Shown here piece after piece: positions 1-7,900 of a DNA stretch of 64,000 nucleotides. Position 1 is the stretch's first letter; each line of letters starts with the position of its first letter. A program made the translations under genes and the position numbers. The notes under the pieces were generated by a model. It did not search any database and was not told the origin of the DNA. It worked only from the letters and a program-made list of their open reading frames with translations. Origin of the DNA: Entomomonas asaccharolytica (GTDB taxonomy: Bacteria > Pseudomonadota > Gammaproteobacteria > Pseudomonadales > Pseudomonadaceae); assembly GCF_016653615.1 (NCBI RefSeq), contig NZ_CP067393.1, forward strand, positions 2,495,673-2,559,672, written 5' to 3'.

Positions 1-146
1 ACTATCTTTTGTGCTTCATTCATATAGAAAGGTACTATTTCACCATCTTTATCAATGATCTTGAGATTATTAGCAAAATAATAAGCATCATCTGTCATCA
101 TGCGCTTAAAATAGCTATCAGCCATCTTAGATGCACAATTAGACAT
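1..146 (-). CDS. terL: Terminase large subunit, N-terminal fragment (prophage 1)
   Basis: Start of a phage packaging ATPase/nuclease running off the left edge. The DNA is nearly identical to the start of the complete copy at 57340-58890. I chose the ATG at 144-146, which overlaps the terS stop and has GAGG eight bases upstream; an upstream in-frame GTG (158) is also open. Only about 48 codons are visible, so function rests on the second copy. Confidence 0.85.
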   Translation of the reverse strand, partial: MSNCASKMADSYFKRMMTDDAYYFANNLKIIDKDGEIVPFYMNEAQKI

Positions 147-744
147 CTTTTGCCTCACTTGCTAACCGTGCTAATCGTTCTTCATAGGACTCGCCTTCTA
201 CTTCATCTGTTATATTGTAAGCTTGACGTTCTAAAGGGATTAGATTTTTAAGAGTAGTAGATAAATCTCTTAAGGTGCTGGCATGAGTAGGCAAAGCAAC
301 AGCTTTTAACATAGCACTGCGTCTAGCTATGGTTTGATCCTCTTCTGTTTCAGATAAGATAGCTGCTTCTATTTCATTTCGATTAGTAGCTGCTTCTTGG
401 AGTTGCCCCATAAAAAGATTAACTAGCTCTCTACCTGTGCGAATATCATTGCGGTGGTGTTTAATTACTTGGATATTGGTTAATGCTGCTGCTTCGATAT
501 CCTCGCGCGTGGGGGTGGTGCTTTTTGGTGCTTTTTTTGGTGCTTTTTCTTCTTGTAATGTAAGTAAACCAACTTGTGTAAGATTATTGATTTCTTTGGA
601 ATGATCACGAAGCCAACCATACTTATTAGCACGTCTAACTATCACGCTATGATTAGGCATTTTATACTTTTCTGCTATAGCTCTTACAGATAATTGTCCT
701 AATCTGTAGTCTTTTTCTATTGCTTGCCAGTTATATTTAGCCAT
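139..744 (-). CDS. terS: Terminase small subunit (prophage 1)
   Basis: 201-residue DNA-recognition subunit of the packaging terminase, which would bind the packaging site and hand DNA to TerL. The N-terminal ~60 residues look like a helix-turn-helix (RLGQLSVRAIAEKYKMPNHS followed by a basic stretch), then comes a Lys/Pro/Ala linker and a helical region. It differs from the copy at 58883-59488 by one residue (Asn/Ser) that I can see. It overlaps terL by eight bases, so translation is probably coupled. A conserved promoter-like box sits ~53 bp upstream. Assignment rests on this family look and on position directly before terL. Confidence 0.85.
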   Translation of the reverse strand: MAKYNWQAIEKDYRLGQLSVRAIAEKYKMPNHSVIVRRANKYGWLRDHSKEINNLTQVGLLTLQEEKAPKKAPKSTTPTREDIEAAALTNIQVIKHHRNDIRTGRELVNLFMGQLQEAATNRNEIEAAILSETEEDQTIARRSAMLKAVALPTHASTLRDLSTTLKNLIPLERQAYNITDEVEGESYEERLARLASEAKDV

Positions 745-796
745 AACGTATAATCACCTTTATCTCTCCAAGTTATTTCATCTAAAACAGTATCCA

Positions 797-824
797 AATT
801 ATGTCCCTTTATAAGCTTGTCAAG
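797..824 (-). promoter_or_regulatory. 28-bp conserved phage promoter-like box, copy 1
   Basis: On the minus strand it reads TTGACA, then eleven less conserved A/T-rich bases, then GGACATAA. It lies upstream of terS. The same box with identical internal spacing occurs five more times, each upstream of a minus-strand phage gene block. TTGACA is a perfect sigma70 -35, but the conserved GGACATAA does not give a canonical -10 at 17 bp. Confidence 0.7.
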
Positions 825-852
825 TCGTTTTATACTTTTCAGGCAATAAAAA

Positions 853-873
853 CCCACTTAAGAAAGTGGGCTT
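853..873 (-). terminator. Rho-independent terminator (minus)
   Basis: Seven-base-pair stem (853-859 with 864-870), four-base loop, followed on the minus strand by a run of five T. It lies downstream of the gene at 922-1452 and would end that accessory transcript before terS. Confidence 0.75.
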
Positions 874-921
874 ATTAGCGATTTTTTGAGTGATTTAATT
901 TTTTTATTACATAACTTCTTT

Positions 922-1452
922 TTAAATATTTCTTAATCTACGATTACCCATAATTTTACCTTTGATTAACTCTTTATATTTTTCATCCATTAATTTATCA
1001 CATTCTTGTTTGCTCATAGCTTCCCACTGGTTTCTATCAATGATAAAACTGGTAATCTCATCTACATTAACAAACTCTAACCAGTAGTCCACTTGTATTT
1101 GTTGTGTTTTATTTTCTTCTGCTAGTTTTAATCCCTGCCAATAAGTAAAATTTTCAGAGAGAATTACCATTGCAATATCTTCATTGTATCTGGTTGAGAA
1201 TATAAACACTTCAGCAAATAAATGCTTAATATCATCATAGGTTACAGAATTGAGATCAATTACTTCATCGTCCTCATAAGGACTATTTAAATTATTCCAT
1301 ACATGTTCAAAAGCATGAACAGCCGCATAATATTCTGGTGTTCTGTAAGGCTGGCCTACTACATAAGCTATATTGATTAGGTCAATAATATCGCCCATCG
1401 TTTTAGCTCTTAAATAATAAATATCGTAAGGTGGTAAATAGTTGCTTTGCAT
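922..1452 (-). CDS. Hypothetical accessory protein with shared 5' leader
   Basis: 176-residue acidic, soluble protein of a family I do not recognise; no membrane segment or signal peptide. The ATG is preceded by CAGGG at eight bases. Its 5' region carries the same leader box as the three genes to its right (1466-1487), but no palindromic promoter is visible, so it is probably read through from 1522-2061. It sits between terS and the giant gene, where the second prophage carries unrelated cargo. An anti-defence role is inference from position only. Confidence 0.6.
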   Translation of the reverse strand: MQSNYLPPYDIYYLRAKTMGDIIDLINIAYVVGQPYRTPEYYAAVHAFEHVWNNLNSPYEDDEVIDLNSVTYDDIKHLFAEVFIFSTRYNEDIAMVILSENFTYWQGLKLAEENKTQQIQVDYWLEFVNVDEITSFIIDRNQWEAMSKQECDKLMDEKYKELIKGKIMGNRRLRNI

Positions 1453-1465
1453 TTTTATTACCCTG

Positions 1466-1487
1466 CCCCTGATCAGTCGAGGCGCAC
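1466..1487 (-). promoter_or_regulatory. Conserved leader box, copy 1
   Basis: 22-bp element that on the minus strand starts GTGCGCCTCG and ends CAGGGG, just upstream of the ribosome binding site of 922-1452. It matches the copies at 2075-2096, 3031-3052 and 3823-3846. No -35/-10 pair is recognisable at the usual distance. Confidence 0.65.
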
Positions 1488-1521
1488 TAAGTTGTTTAAC
1501 TAAAGGATGAATTGCTAAAAC

Positions 1522-2061
1522 CTATTTAAGTAATTTTTCTTCTAAATCTTTTTGAATAAGGATTTTTGCTCTATTATCTATAATGCGAAAACCATCAACA
1601 GGTTTATTAAGTGATAAAATACTATGCCTAATATCTGTACTAGTTATTAAACTTTTTAAGTTATCAGAAAATTGAATAACACACTCCTCCAATATAGATA
1701 GTATTAGATCAATATTTATATCTTTAATATTGGCAGTATAGTTATTAATGATTTTAGAATAAGTATCACTGATTAGAAAATGGTTTACAGTTTCTTCAAT
1801 ACTTTTATTAAATGATTCTGTAAGTTTTTCTTCACTGTATTTTAATTGACCATGTTCAAAATATAGAGCATCGGTATCCCTAAAGTTTTTAGCATTAGTT
1901 ATACAGAATTTAGGAAGTACAACAGAATAAAAAACTCTTTCTATTTCTTTATTTGTTAAGTTCTTAGCGTCCTCTGCTTTTAGTTTACCCCATAGTCTAC
2001 CTAACAAAGTCATTTTATTAGCTAATACTTTTTGTAAATCTATTGTAATTATATCTCTCAT
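1522..2061 (-). CDS. Hypothetical accessory protein
   Basis: 179-residue, mostly helical-looking protein of unknown family. I start at the ATG 2059-2061 because it has AGGA seven bases upstream and follows the leader box; the open frame extends to 2175, but that extension would run through the promoter. It has its own promoter with a palindromic operator (2108-2136) and belongs to a set of four neighbouring genes with the same upstream architecture. Confidence 0.6.
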   Translation of the reverse strand: MRDIITIDLQKVLANKMTLLGRLWGKLKAEDAKNLTNKEIERVFYSVVLPKFCITNAKNFRDTDALYFEHGQLKYSEEKLTESFNKSIEETVNHFLISDTYSKIINNYTANIKDINIDLILSILEECVIQFSDNLKSLITSTDIRHSILSLNKPVDGFRIIDNRAKILIQKDLEEKLLK

Positions 2062-2074
2062 TTTAAGTTCCTTA

Positions 2075-2096
2075 CCCCTGATCAGTCGAGGCGCAC
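2075..2096 (-). promoter_or_regulatory. Conserved leader box, copy 2
   Basis: 22-bp leader element beginning about five bases after the expected transcription start of the 2108-2136 promoter and ending before the AGGA of the gene at 1522-2061. Identical to copy 1 over all 22 bases. Confidence 0.65.
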
Positions 2097-2107
2097 CATT
2101 TGATTTT

Positions 2108-2136
2108 ATAATACGTCTTTTAGACGTACTAGTCAA
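2108..2136 (-). promoter_or_regulatory. Sigma70 promoter with palindromic operator in the spacer
   Basis: On the minus strand, TTGACT (2131-2136) and TATTAT (2108-2113) are separated by exactly 17 bp. A 17-bp palindrome, TACGTCT-N3-AGACGTA (2112-2128), fills the spacer and touches the -10. A bound dimer would block RNA polymerase. The same layout occurs at 3065-3092 and 3859-3887. Confidence 0.75.
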
Positions 2137-2164
2137 ACATTTTTTTAAATTATTTAAAATAAAA

Positions 2165-2184
2165 AAACTCACCAAAGTGAGTTT
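2165..2184 (-). terminator. Rho-independent terminator (minus)
   Basis: Eight-base-pair perfect stem (2165-2172 with 2177-2184), four-base loop and an A/T tail that is T-rich on the minus strand. It overlaps the stop codon of the gene at 2183-3016, which makes that gene a separate transcription unit. Confidence 0.7.
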
Positions 2185-3016
2185 AATGAATTATGACGTT
2201 ATCTTGATCACTAGAAGCTACAGATACTTTTTTATTCTTGTAGAATGATGTACTGTTAATTAATCTAAATATTTGTGCGCCTATAGAACGTAAACCATTT
2301 TCAGGAATATTATGTAAATCCCCCTTTCTGTAGAGTTCTAAATTAATCTCATATTCAGGGTATAACTTTTTAATTTCATTGATTGCTAATAGCTTTAGTT
2401 CATCACTAGAGTTTCTAGTTAAGGATACTCCATCAACACCACCGTATATTTCATTAAATGGTGATGGTTCATAATCCCTATAATCACCTGTTAATTCATC
2501 TGTATAATAAGCATTAAACTTGCCTATTACATTGTATACCTCTTCCTCAGTCGCACCATCAGTCCATTCAACATAGGTTCTATTACGGTCTTTTGATACT
2601 TTAAACTTAATGTCTTTAAAATGTTTTTTTAAATCGCTACGAATATTTTTATTAACTGCACCAGTACCATGACTATCGGTTAAAACTTCTAAATGAGTAT
2701 ATTCATCACTGGTAAGTATTCTTTGTTTTTCTAATATTCTAGTTTTTTTAGCTTCAGCTTCTTCTTTAGCATTAAATAGCTCAGACATTGTAGCGAGTAA
2801 CTTTAACTCGTGATCTGTGGCTATTGCTTCATAAATCTTAAAAGAATAACCATTATTTAATTGATTATGATTAATTTGTGTACTTGATCCATCTTCATAG
2901 ATAATATGGTAGTGGTTTAAATTATTTTCTTCTGTAATCTGTGTAATATATCCATATTTAAAACCATACAATGAAGAATCCCATACTTTAGTACCTACAA
3001 CAATTGATTTTTCCAT
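2183..3016 (-). CDS. LPD29-like domain accessory protein
   Basis: 277 residues. The first ~60 look like a small beta-rich domain (KVWDSSLYGFKYGYI). After a charged helix (~75-100), residues ~118-200 resemble the large polyvalent-protein-associated domain LPD29: IRSDLKKHF, then FKVSKDRNRTYVEWTDG, then a Tyr/Asp-rich stretch. LPD29 is known from phage and plasmid proteins found near anti-restriction genes; its biochemical role is not established. The start has AGG ten bases upstream and follows leader copy 3. I infer an early anti-defence or DNA-handling role. Confidence 0.6.
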   Translation of the reverse strand: MEKSIVVGTKVWDSSLYGFKYGYITQITEENNLNHYHIIYEDGSSTQINHNQLNNGYSFKIYEAIATDHELKLLATMSELFNAKEEAEAKKTRILEKQRILTSDEYTHLEVLTDSHGTGAVNKNIRSDLKKHFKDIKFKVSKDRNRTYVEWTDGATEEEVYNVIGKFNAYYTDELTGDYRDYEPSPFNEIYGGVDGVSLTRNSSDELKLLAINEIKKLYPEYEINLELYRKGDLHNIPENGLRSIGAQIFRLINSTSFYKNKKVSVASSDQDNVIIH

Positions 3017-3030
3017 TTTACTATAACCTG

Positions 3031-3052
3031 CCCCTGACTAGCCGAGGCGCAC
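3031..3052 (-). promoter_or_regulatory. Conserved leader box, copy 3
   Basis: 22-bp leader element with three substitutions relative to copies 1 and 2. It begins about six bases after the expected transcription start of the 3065-3092 promoter and precedes the gene at 2183-3016. Confidence 0.6.
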
Positions 3053-3064
3053 TATTTATGCTAA

Positions 3065-3092
3065 ATAATACGTCATTTAGACGTATTGTCAA
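3065..3092 (-). promoter_or_regulatory. Sigma70 promoter with palindromic operator in the spacer
   Basis: Minus-strand TTGACA (3087-3092) and TATTAT (3065-3070) with a 16-bp spacer containing the 17-bp near-palindrome TACGTC-N5-GACGTA at 3069-3085, which extends into the -10. It drives the LPD29-like gene. Confidence 0.75.
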
Positions 3093-3098
3093 GTATTT

Positions 3099-3809
3099 CT
3101 ATTCAGCATTGTTTTTACGTGCTTCCGATTCACTGGTGATAGTGTTATATTCTGCTTTTAGCCTAAACAGTTCTAACATGGCAATATTCATTTCATTAGT
3201 ACCACCTTCCCAACGTTGCCATTGTCTTAATAAGGCATAAACTAATTTACTTGCTTGTGTCTGTGTTAATCCTTTAGTTTCTCTTAATGCTTTTATTTCA
3301 CTAGGTAAAGGAAATTTACTTTCGTCTATACGGTGTTGTGTTTCACTAATTATTGATTCTATAGTAACTTTTAACTGTAAAAGCTCCCAAGTTGCCAAGC
3401 TCATCTTACCTGTACCAGTTTCCCACTTCATCCATGTATTGAGAGAAATATATACTAAATCACTTGCTTGCTGTGAAGTAAGTCCTACTGACTCCCGAAA
3501 AGCTATAATCTCTTCAGGTGTTGGTGAGTATTTTTTATCTCTATTTCTATTCTGGTGATTCGCCATTTCATACTCGATTGATTTTTGATCTATAAATTCT
3601 TTGAGTTTCTGAATGACCTGCTGTTTAACTATTTCACGGCTCATTAATTTAACTTGTTCAGTAGAATCAATAATATCCTGAGTAAATAATTTAAAATACT
3701 TAACTAAAAAAGTAGTTATATCTTCACAGATACATAAACTTCTATTAGCTAAATCCTCTACTAACAAGTTAAGTAAATCATGCTTATTTGAAATGTTTAA
3801 TGCTGTCAT
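3099..3809 (-). CDS. Tandem double-HTH regulator, candidate controller of the block
   Basis: 236 residues from the preferred ATG at 3809, which has AGGA seven bases upstream (the ATG at 3815 is too close). The N-terminal ~100 residues are helical. Two homologous XRE-like helix-turn-helix units follow: SPTPEEIIAFRESVGLTSQQ with WMKWETG, and PLPSEIKALRETKGLTQTQ with WQRWEGG. Each ends in a similar helix (WELLQLK, LELFRLK). Two HTH units in one chain would suit the 17-bp palindromes at its own promoter and at two neighbours, so I infer autoregulation plus control of the block, much like anti-CRISPR-associated (Aca) regulators in other phages. Specific binding is not shown. Confidence 0.75.
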   Translation of the reverse strand: MTALNISNKHDLLNLLVEDLANRSLCICEDITTFLVKYFKLFTQDIIDSTEQVKLMSREIVKQQVIQKLKEFIDQKSIEYEMANHQNRNRDKKYSPTPEEIIAFRESVGLTSQQASDLVYISLNTWMKWETGTGKMSLATWELLQLKVTIESIISETQHRIDESKFPLPSEIKALRETKGLTQTQASKLVYALLRQWQRWEGGTNEMNIAMLELFRLKAEYNTITSESEARKNNAE

Positions 3810-3822
3810 TCTCATATCCTTA

Positions 3823-3846
3823 CCCCTGAAAATAGTCGAGGCGCAC
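3823..3846 (-). promoter_or_regulatory. Conserved leader box, copy 4
   Basis: 24-bp variant of the leader box: GTGCGCCTCGACT and TCAGGGG are kept, while the middle is changed and two bases longer. It lies about six bases after the expected start of the double-HTH transcript. Confidence 0.6.
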
Positions 3847-3858
3847 CACCAACTCTAG

Positions 3859-3887
3859 ATATTACGTCATTCTGACGTACTGGTCAA
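3859..3887 (-). promoter_or_regulatory. Sigma70 promoter with palindromic operator (regulator gene)
   Basis: Minus-strand TTGACC (3882-3887) and TAATAT (3859-3864), 17-bp spacer, with TACGTCA-N3-TGACGTA at 3863-3879. It drives the double-HTH gene, which suggests autoregulation. Confidence 0.75.
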
Positions 3888-3892
3888 TAAAT

Positions 3893-3917
3893 TTACAAAT
3901 ACCTTCTTACCCTTTTA
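3893..3917. repeat. Decayed copy of the giant gene's 3' end
   Basis: The first 22 bases match the true 3' end of the giant gene at 4917 with two differences, including its stop codon. It borders the left side of the cargo genes 4057-4893, whose right side meets the true gene end. A comparable remnant is at 60962-61026 in prophage 2. Confidence 0.55.
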
Positions 3918-3923
3918 TTATAC

Positions 3924-4005
3924 ATATCAATAAAAACTCATAATATTATGTATTTAAAGTCATTATTAAAAATAAAATCCTTTTGTTATATTAATTAAAT
4001 TAAAA
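3924..4005 (+). repeat. 82-bp A/T-rich segment shared by both cargo blocks
   Basis: Closely matches 61050-61131. In both prophages it lies just after the decayed gene end and just upstream of plus-strand cargo genes, so it probably carries their promoter. I see no unambiguous -35/-10 pair in such A/T-rich DNA. Confidence 0.55.
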
Positions 4006-4056
4006 ACTAAATTTATATATTCGGACTCCATTCTAAACTCAGTTTATGGAAATATT

Positions 4057-4428
4057 ATGATCAATACTGTTACAGGAATAATTATTGCGTTAGCAACTTT
4101 AGCTTCTGTTTGTTTTCAATTTACCAAACTCCCAGAACACACCAAAAACTATTTTAAATCCAGATTTGGTTATTATTTTTCTTTTAGTATATGTTTAGCA
4201 GTCGCAGCTTATTTTGTATATTTAAGCATTGACTTTGGCCTTTCAAATAAACCTATTAATAGGTTTGACTTGTTTCTTCCACCACTCTACTTGTTTAATA
4301 TAATTTCTTATTTAATTCTTGCTAAATTATTTCACTCATCAAAACAAGAGATATTGAACTCATTTGAAAAACCATACAAGGAAACCGTTAAAAATAAAAA
4401 TGAATCCAAAGCACATATTTTACATTAA
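4057..4428 (+). CDS. Small multi-pass membrane protein (cargo)
   Basis: 123 residues. Three hydrophobic stretches are visible: residues ~3-22 (a possible signal anchor), ~45-65 and ~77-95. A basic, charged tail follows. I do not recognise the family. It is read opposite to the phage late genes and is followed 39 bp later by the secreted-protein gene at 4468, so the two are probably one small cargo operon expressed in the lysogen. A superinfection-exclusion role is one possibility suggested only by location and membrane topology. Confidence 0.55.
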   Translation: MINTVTGIIIALATLASVCFQFTKLPEHTKNYFKSRFGYYFSFSICLAVAAYFVYLSIDFGLSNKPINRFDLFLPPLYLFNIISYLILAKLFHSSKQEILNSFEKPYKETVKNKNESKAHILH

Positions 4429-4467
4429 TACTGCACTTGGGCTTAGACAACTACTTTTGGCAAATAT

Positions 4468-4893
4468 ATGTCTCGTTATATCCTAACTTTACTGTTATTT
4501 ATTCATTGTATTGCTTATTCTCAAGAAGAAATTAATATTATTGATGCTAATATAGTGAATAAGCAAAACCTTGGTATTCCATTAGAAATATGCTTTAAAC
4601 AGCCATTCACTAACCAATTAGCTGCAAAAATAACTATCGTTACTAAAGATAATTTAACATTTTCTAGACAAGATATAATTTTATCCTTTGACTATCAAAA
4701 TAAAACAAACTGCCTACATCTAAATGCAGGAGTATATTTACTTCCTAAAAGAGCATCTAATGAATTACAGGAACAGGCAAAAAATAGTTTAAAATTTGGA
4801 AATATTAAGAGTATTAATATTAAATTATCTAGAGGGCATGGATTTTATTATAATCCAGAAAATAAAATAACAGAGTATTCAAAATCTTTTTAA
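4468..4893 (+). CDS. Predicted secreted protein (cargo)
   Basis: 141 residues starting with a signal peptide: a short basic start, LTLLLFIHCIA, and a likely cleavage after the Ser/Gln region near residue 18. The mature part is beta-rich with two cysteines (in EICFKQP and TNCLHLN) that could form a disulfide in the periplasm. I do not recognise the family. It ends 23 bp before the giant gene's stop and converges with it. It is probably co-expressed with the membrane protein at 4057-4428. Confidence 0.55.
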   Translation: MSRYILTLLLFIHCIAYSQEEINIIDANIVNKQNLGIPLEICFKQPFTNQLAAKITIVTKDNLTFSRQDIILSFDYQNKTNCLHLNAGVYLLPKRASNELQEQAKNSLKFGNIKSINIKLSRGHGFYYNPENKITEYSKSF

Positions 4894-4916
4894 TTCATTA
4901 TCAAATTTTTATTGTC

Positions 4917-7900
4917 TTACAAATACCCTCTTGCCCTTGCTATCCTATCTACAGATTCAGCCAACTTATTACGTCTTTTTTGTAGTACCTCGATACGTTC
5001 ATTTTTCATACTGGCACTAATTTGTTTATTAGCTCTAATCACATTTATTTGCTGCGAATATTTATCTATTCTAGTTTTGGCATTATTATACAATCGCCTT
5101 GATTTCAAACTATTATCTTGAGCTAACTCCTTGGCATACTCTAGCTCGCCATTTTTGCGAGCATTTGATAGAGAAGCATAGACTTGATCTATTTTCTGTT
5201 GTGACTCATAGAACCTCGTCAAATACTTACTACCTGTACCAACATTTGAATTTTTAATAAAATCTCCTACCATAAACAGATTATTAACTTTGCTTAAATC
5301 TCGATTAGGATTACTAGGTAAATCTACTAAAGGTCTAGCAGCTAGATCAGTAATATTTAACACCTGTAAACCAAGCCAACCAAAATAACCACGTACAAGG
5401 TACTCTATACGCTGTGGTGAAATATTTAATACTTTTCCTGCTGCTATAGCTCCTGCACTGGTGGCTGCTGTATAGCGGTCTTTAGCTGCAAGTCGTTGTT
5501 GCCCCATATTATCAATAGGTGAGCCAAGGAAAGAGTTATAATTATTAGTTGCTTCTAAAGCTGGTTTTATTAACTGTGGCATAGGATTCATAGCTAGTTG
5601 ATCAGCCAGTAAAGTAGTCAATGATCCTACAAAATCTTTGGTCGTGTAATCATTACTAGCTAAAGCGAACTCTAAACCACGTTCAACTACTGTGCCTAAT
5701 GCGCCAATTTCAAATGGTTTAGGAATATATAACGCTTTATCTGCTAGTTTCACATACCAATAGTTATCCCGTACCCAGTCTGGCAGTTGTTTATAATCAT
5801 CGTCATCTTTTGTAGTAAATACAGTAAAGATGAAGCTAAAGCGACAGCCCCTGTTACCATAGCAAAACGTTTAGGATCATGTTTAGCTGCACGACCAAGT
5901 TTATACATGCCTTGTAGCCTTGCATTAAAAAAGGTACTACCTGACTGAGAAAACGAATAGAAGCCCATTTGCCATGAGCTGTAAAGTTCATTAAATCACG
6001 TGCTTCAAAGCTTGCTTGTAAATGACTTTTTCCTGCTGCTATGGCTTGCTGATAGATAGCTGCCCGATTAACAGTTTCTGCTCTGTCTCCGACCTCCTTA
6101 TACCAATTCCATGCTTCAAATAGAGCATGTTCTACTTTGGAGCGAGTATTTAATATCTGTCCTTCTTTGATACTAAGTTCTTTCATTAGTTTACGTAGTT
6201 GATAACCTTGGTTGCCATCATTCATAGAGCCAAAGCGAATAGCACCACCACCAGCCATTAGATGATTTAAGGTATTAGTGCCTATTTTAGAAGCATTAAA
6301 ACCATCTATTACATTACTGATAGGATTATATTTTAGGTTAGCTACTGCGGTAGCCTGTAATGTATCTCTGATTAAATTTCTTAATCTAAAGGTAGGTGAG
6401 ATTGTAACACCAACGGTTAAAGCTTTTTAAAGCTACCCATGATATTAATCAGAGGATTATTCCAACCTTTGTGATTAATCATATTCAGCGCATCAAATAC
6501 CAACGGATCGTTGACTTGGTAATATTCTTGTTGCCCACCTTCCATCACCCAAACAATATTTTGGCCTCCTTTACGGTAGCCATTGGTGGATTGGTTGATA
6601 TACTCACCTGCTCCTATAGATTTATCTAACTTATCAGCAATACCTAGATTAACCGCAGATTTAAGAGAGGTAACACCAGCTTGATTTTTCATGGAGGCAG
6701 TAAGTAGATGTGACCAATTACTGACGATATTGACTAATAAGTCATCCAGTGCCTTAGTACCCCCTTTAAGTTTTTTAAATGCTTTCTGCCCCACTAGTTT
6801 ATTAACATTACCTATACTGAAATTAGTATCTTCATCAGCAATACGATAAAAAGGTAAGTAAAAACCACTTTCCCACGTTTTACGGTTTTCACCATCTATT
6901 AGTCCTGATTGTTCAGCAATATCCAATACTGCTTTGTTATAGGCCATGAATTGTTTTCTAACTTGATTATATACCTTTGCCCTGCTTCGACCATCAGTCA
7001 TAGTACCATCACTTAATTTTTTAAGCTCTTGTATATCATTATCTGTAAATAGGTTTTCTCGATCCTGTTGTTTTAATCGTTCTGCTCGATTAGCTGCCAT
7101 CCAGCTTAACCATTCGTTAAGTTCATTGGTTTCGCCTGAATTTAGTTCTGATAAAATACCAAATAATCCTCGCCCATCCGAATCTATATCTAATGCACCT
7201 TGGCTAAGCTTAGGTTTACCAAAGCGCAATAAAGCTTCTACTGCTCCCTCTGTGCCTTTTGACAGATGAGCTTGCATATAAGCAGTTTCACTCAATTCTT
7301 TTAGTGGTGCAAAGGAATCAAATACACCTTGCACAAACTTTTTGCCTAGGTTTTCAGTTATGCCTTCAATTTTATTTTTAATGCTTTCATGCTGGAACAT
7401 AGCAAACTTATTTTTCATAATGCTACGTTGAGCTGGTGAAAGACGATCCGCTAAAGGCTGTGATCTATCAATTTTATTATCTAACCAACTAAGGCCACTA
7501 TCAATAAATTGGCTGAGACGTGAATATTGTTGATTATTATCGCCAATAGATACTTTCTTACCATTCTCTATAAAACGCCTCGCATTACCTAATAAGGAAG
7601 CTATATCATTAGTAGACCAATTAACAGGTAGTCCAAGTTTTCTTGAGAAATTTCTAAAAGCAGCCACTAATTTATTCCAAAAAGACATATTTTGAATATC
7701 ATCTGTGGCTGCCATATCAGCAAGCACTTCTTCAGTCGCTAATAATTTACTATAGCCATACTGTTTTGACAGTTGATCTGCTTGTTGTTTAACTGCTGGA
7801 TTAGTATTGTAGATATTATTTAAGATTGGATTTAAGGCATTACCAAATAATCCTCTTAATCCATAATGGCCTAATATCTCATGTTCAACCACAAAGGATG

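Noticed and set aside
2062-2175. Longer start for the 1522-2061 gene
   Set aside because: The extension would cover the promoter, operator and leader box, while the ATG at 2061 has a good RBS.
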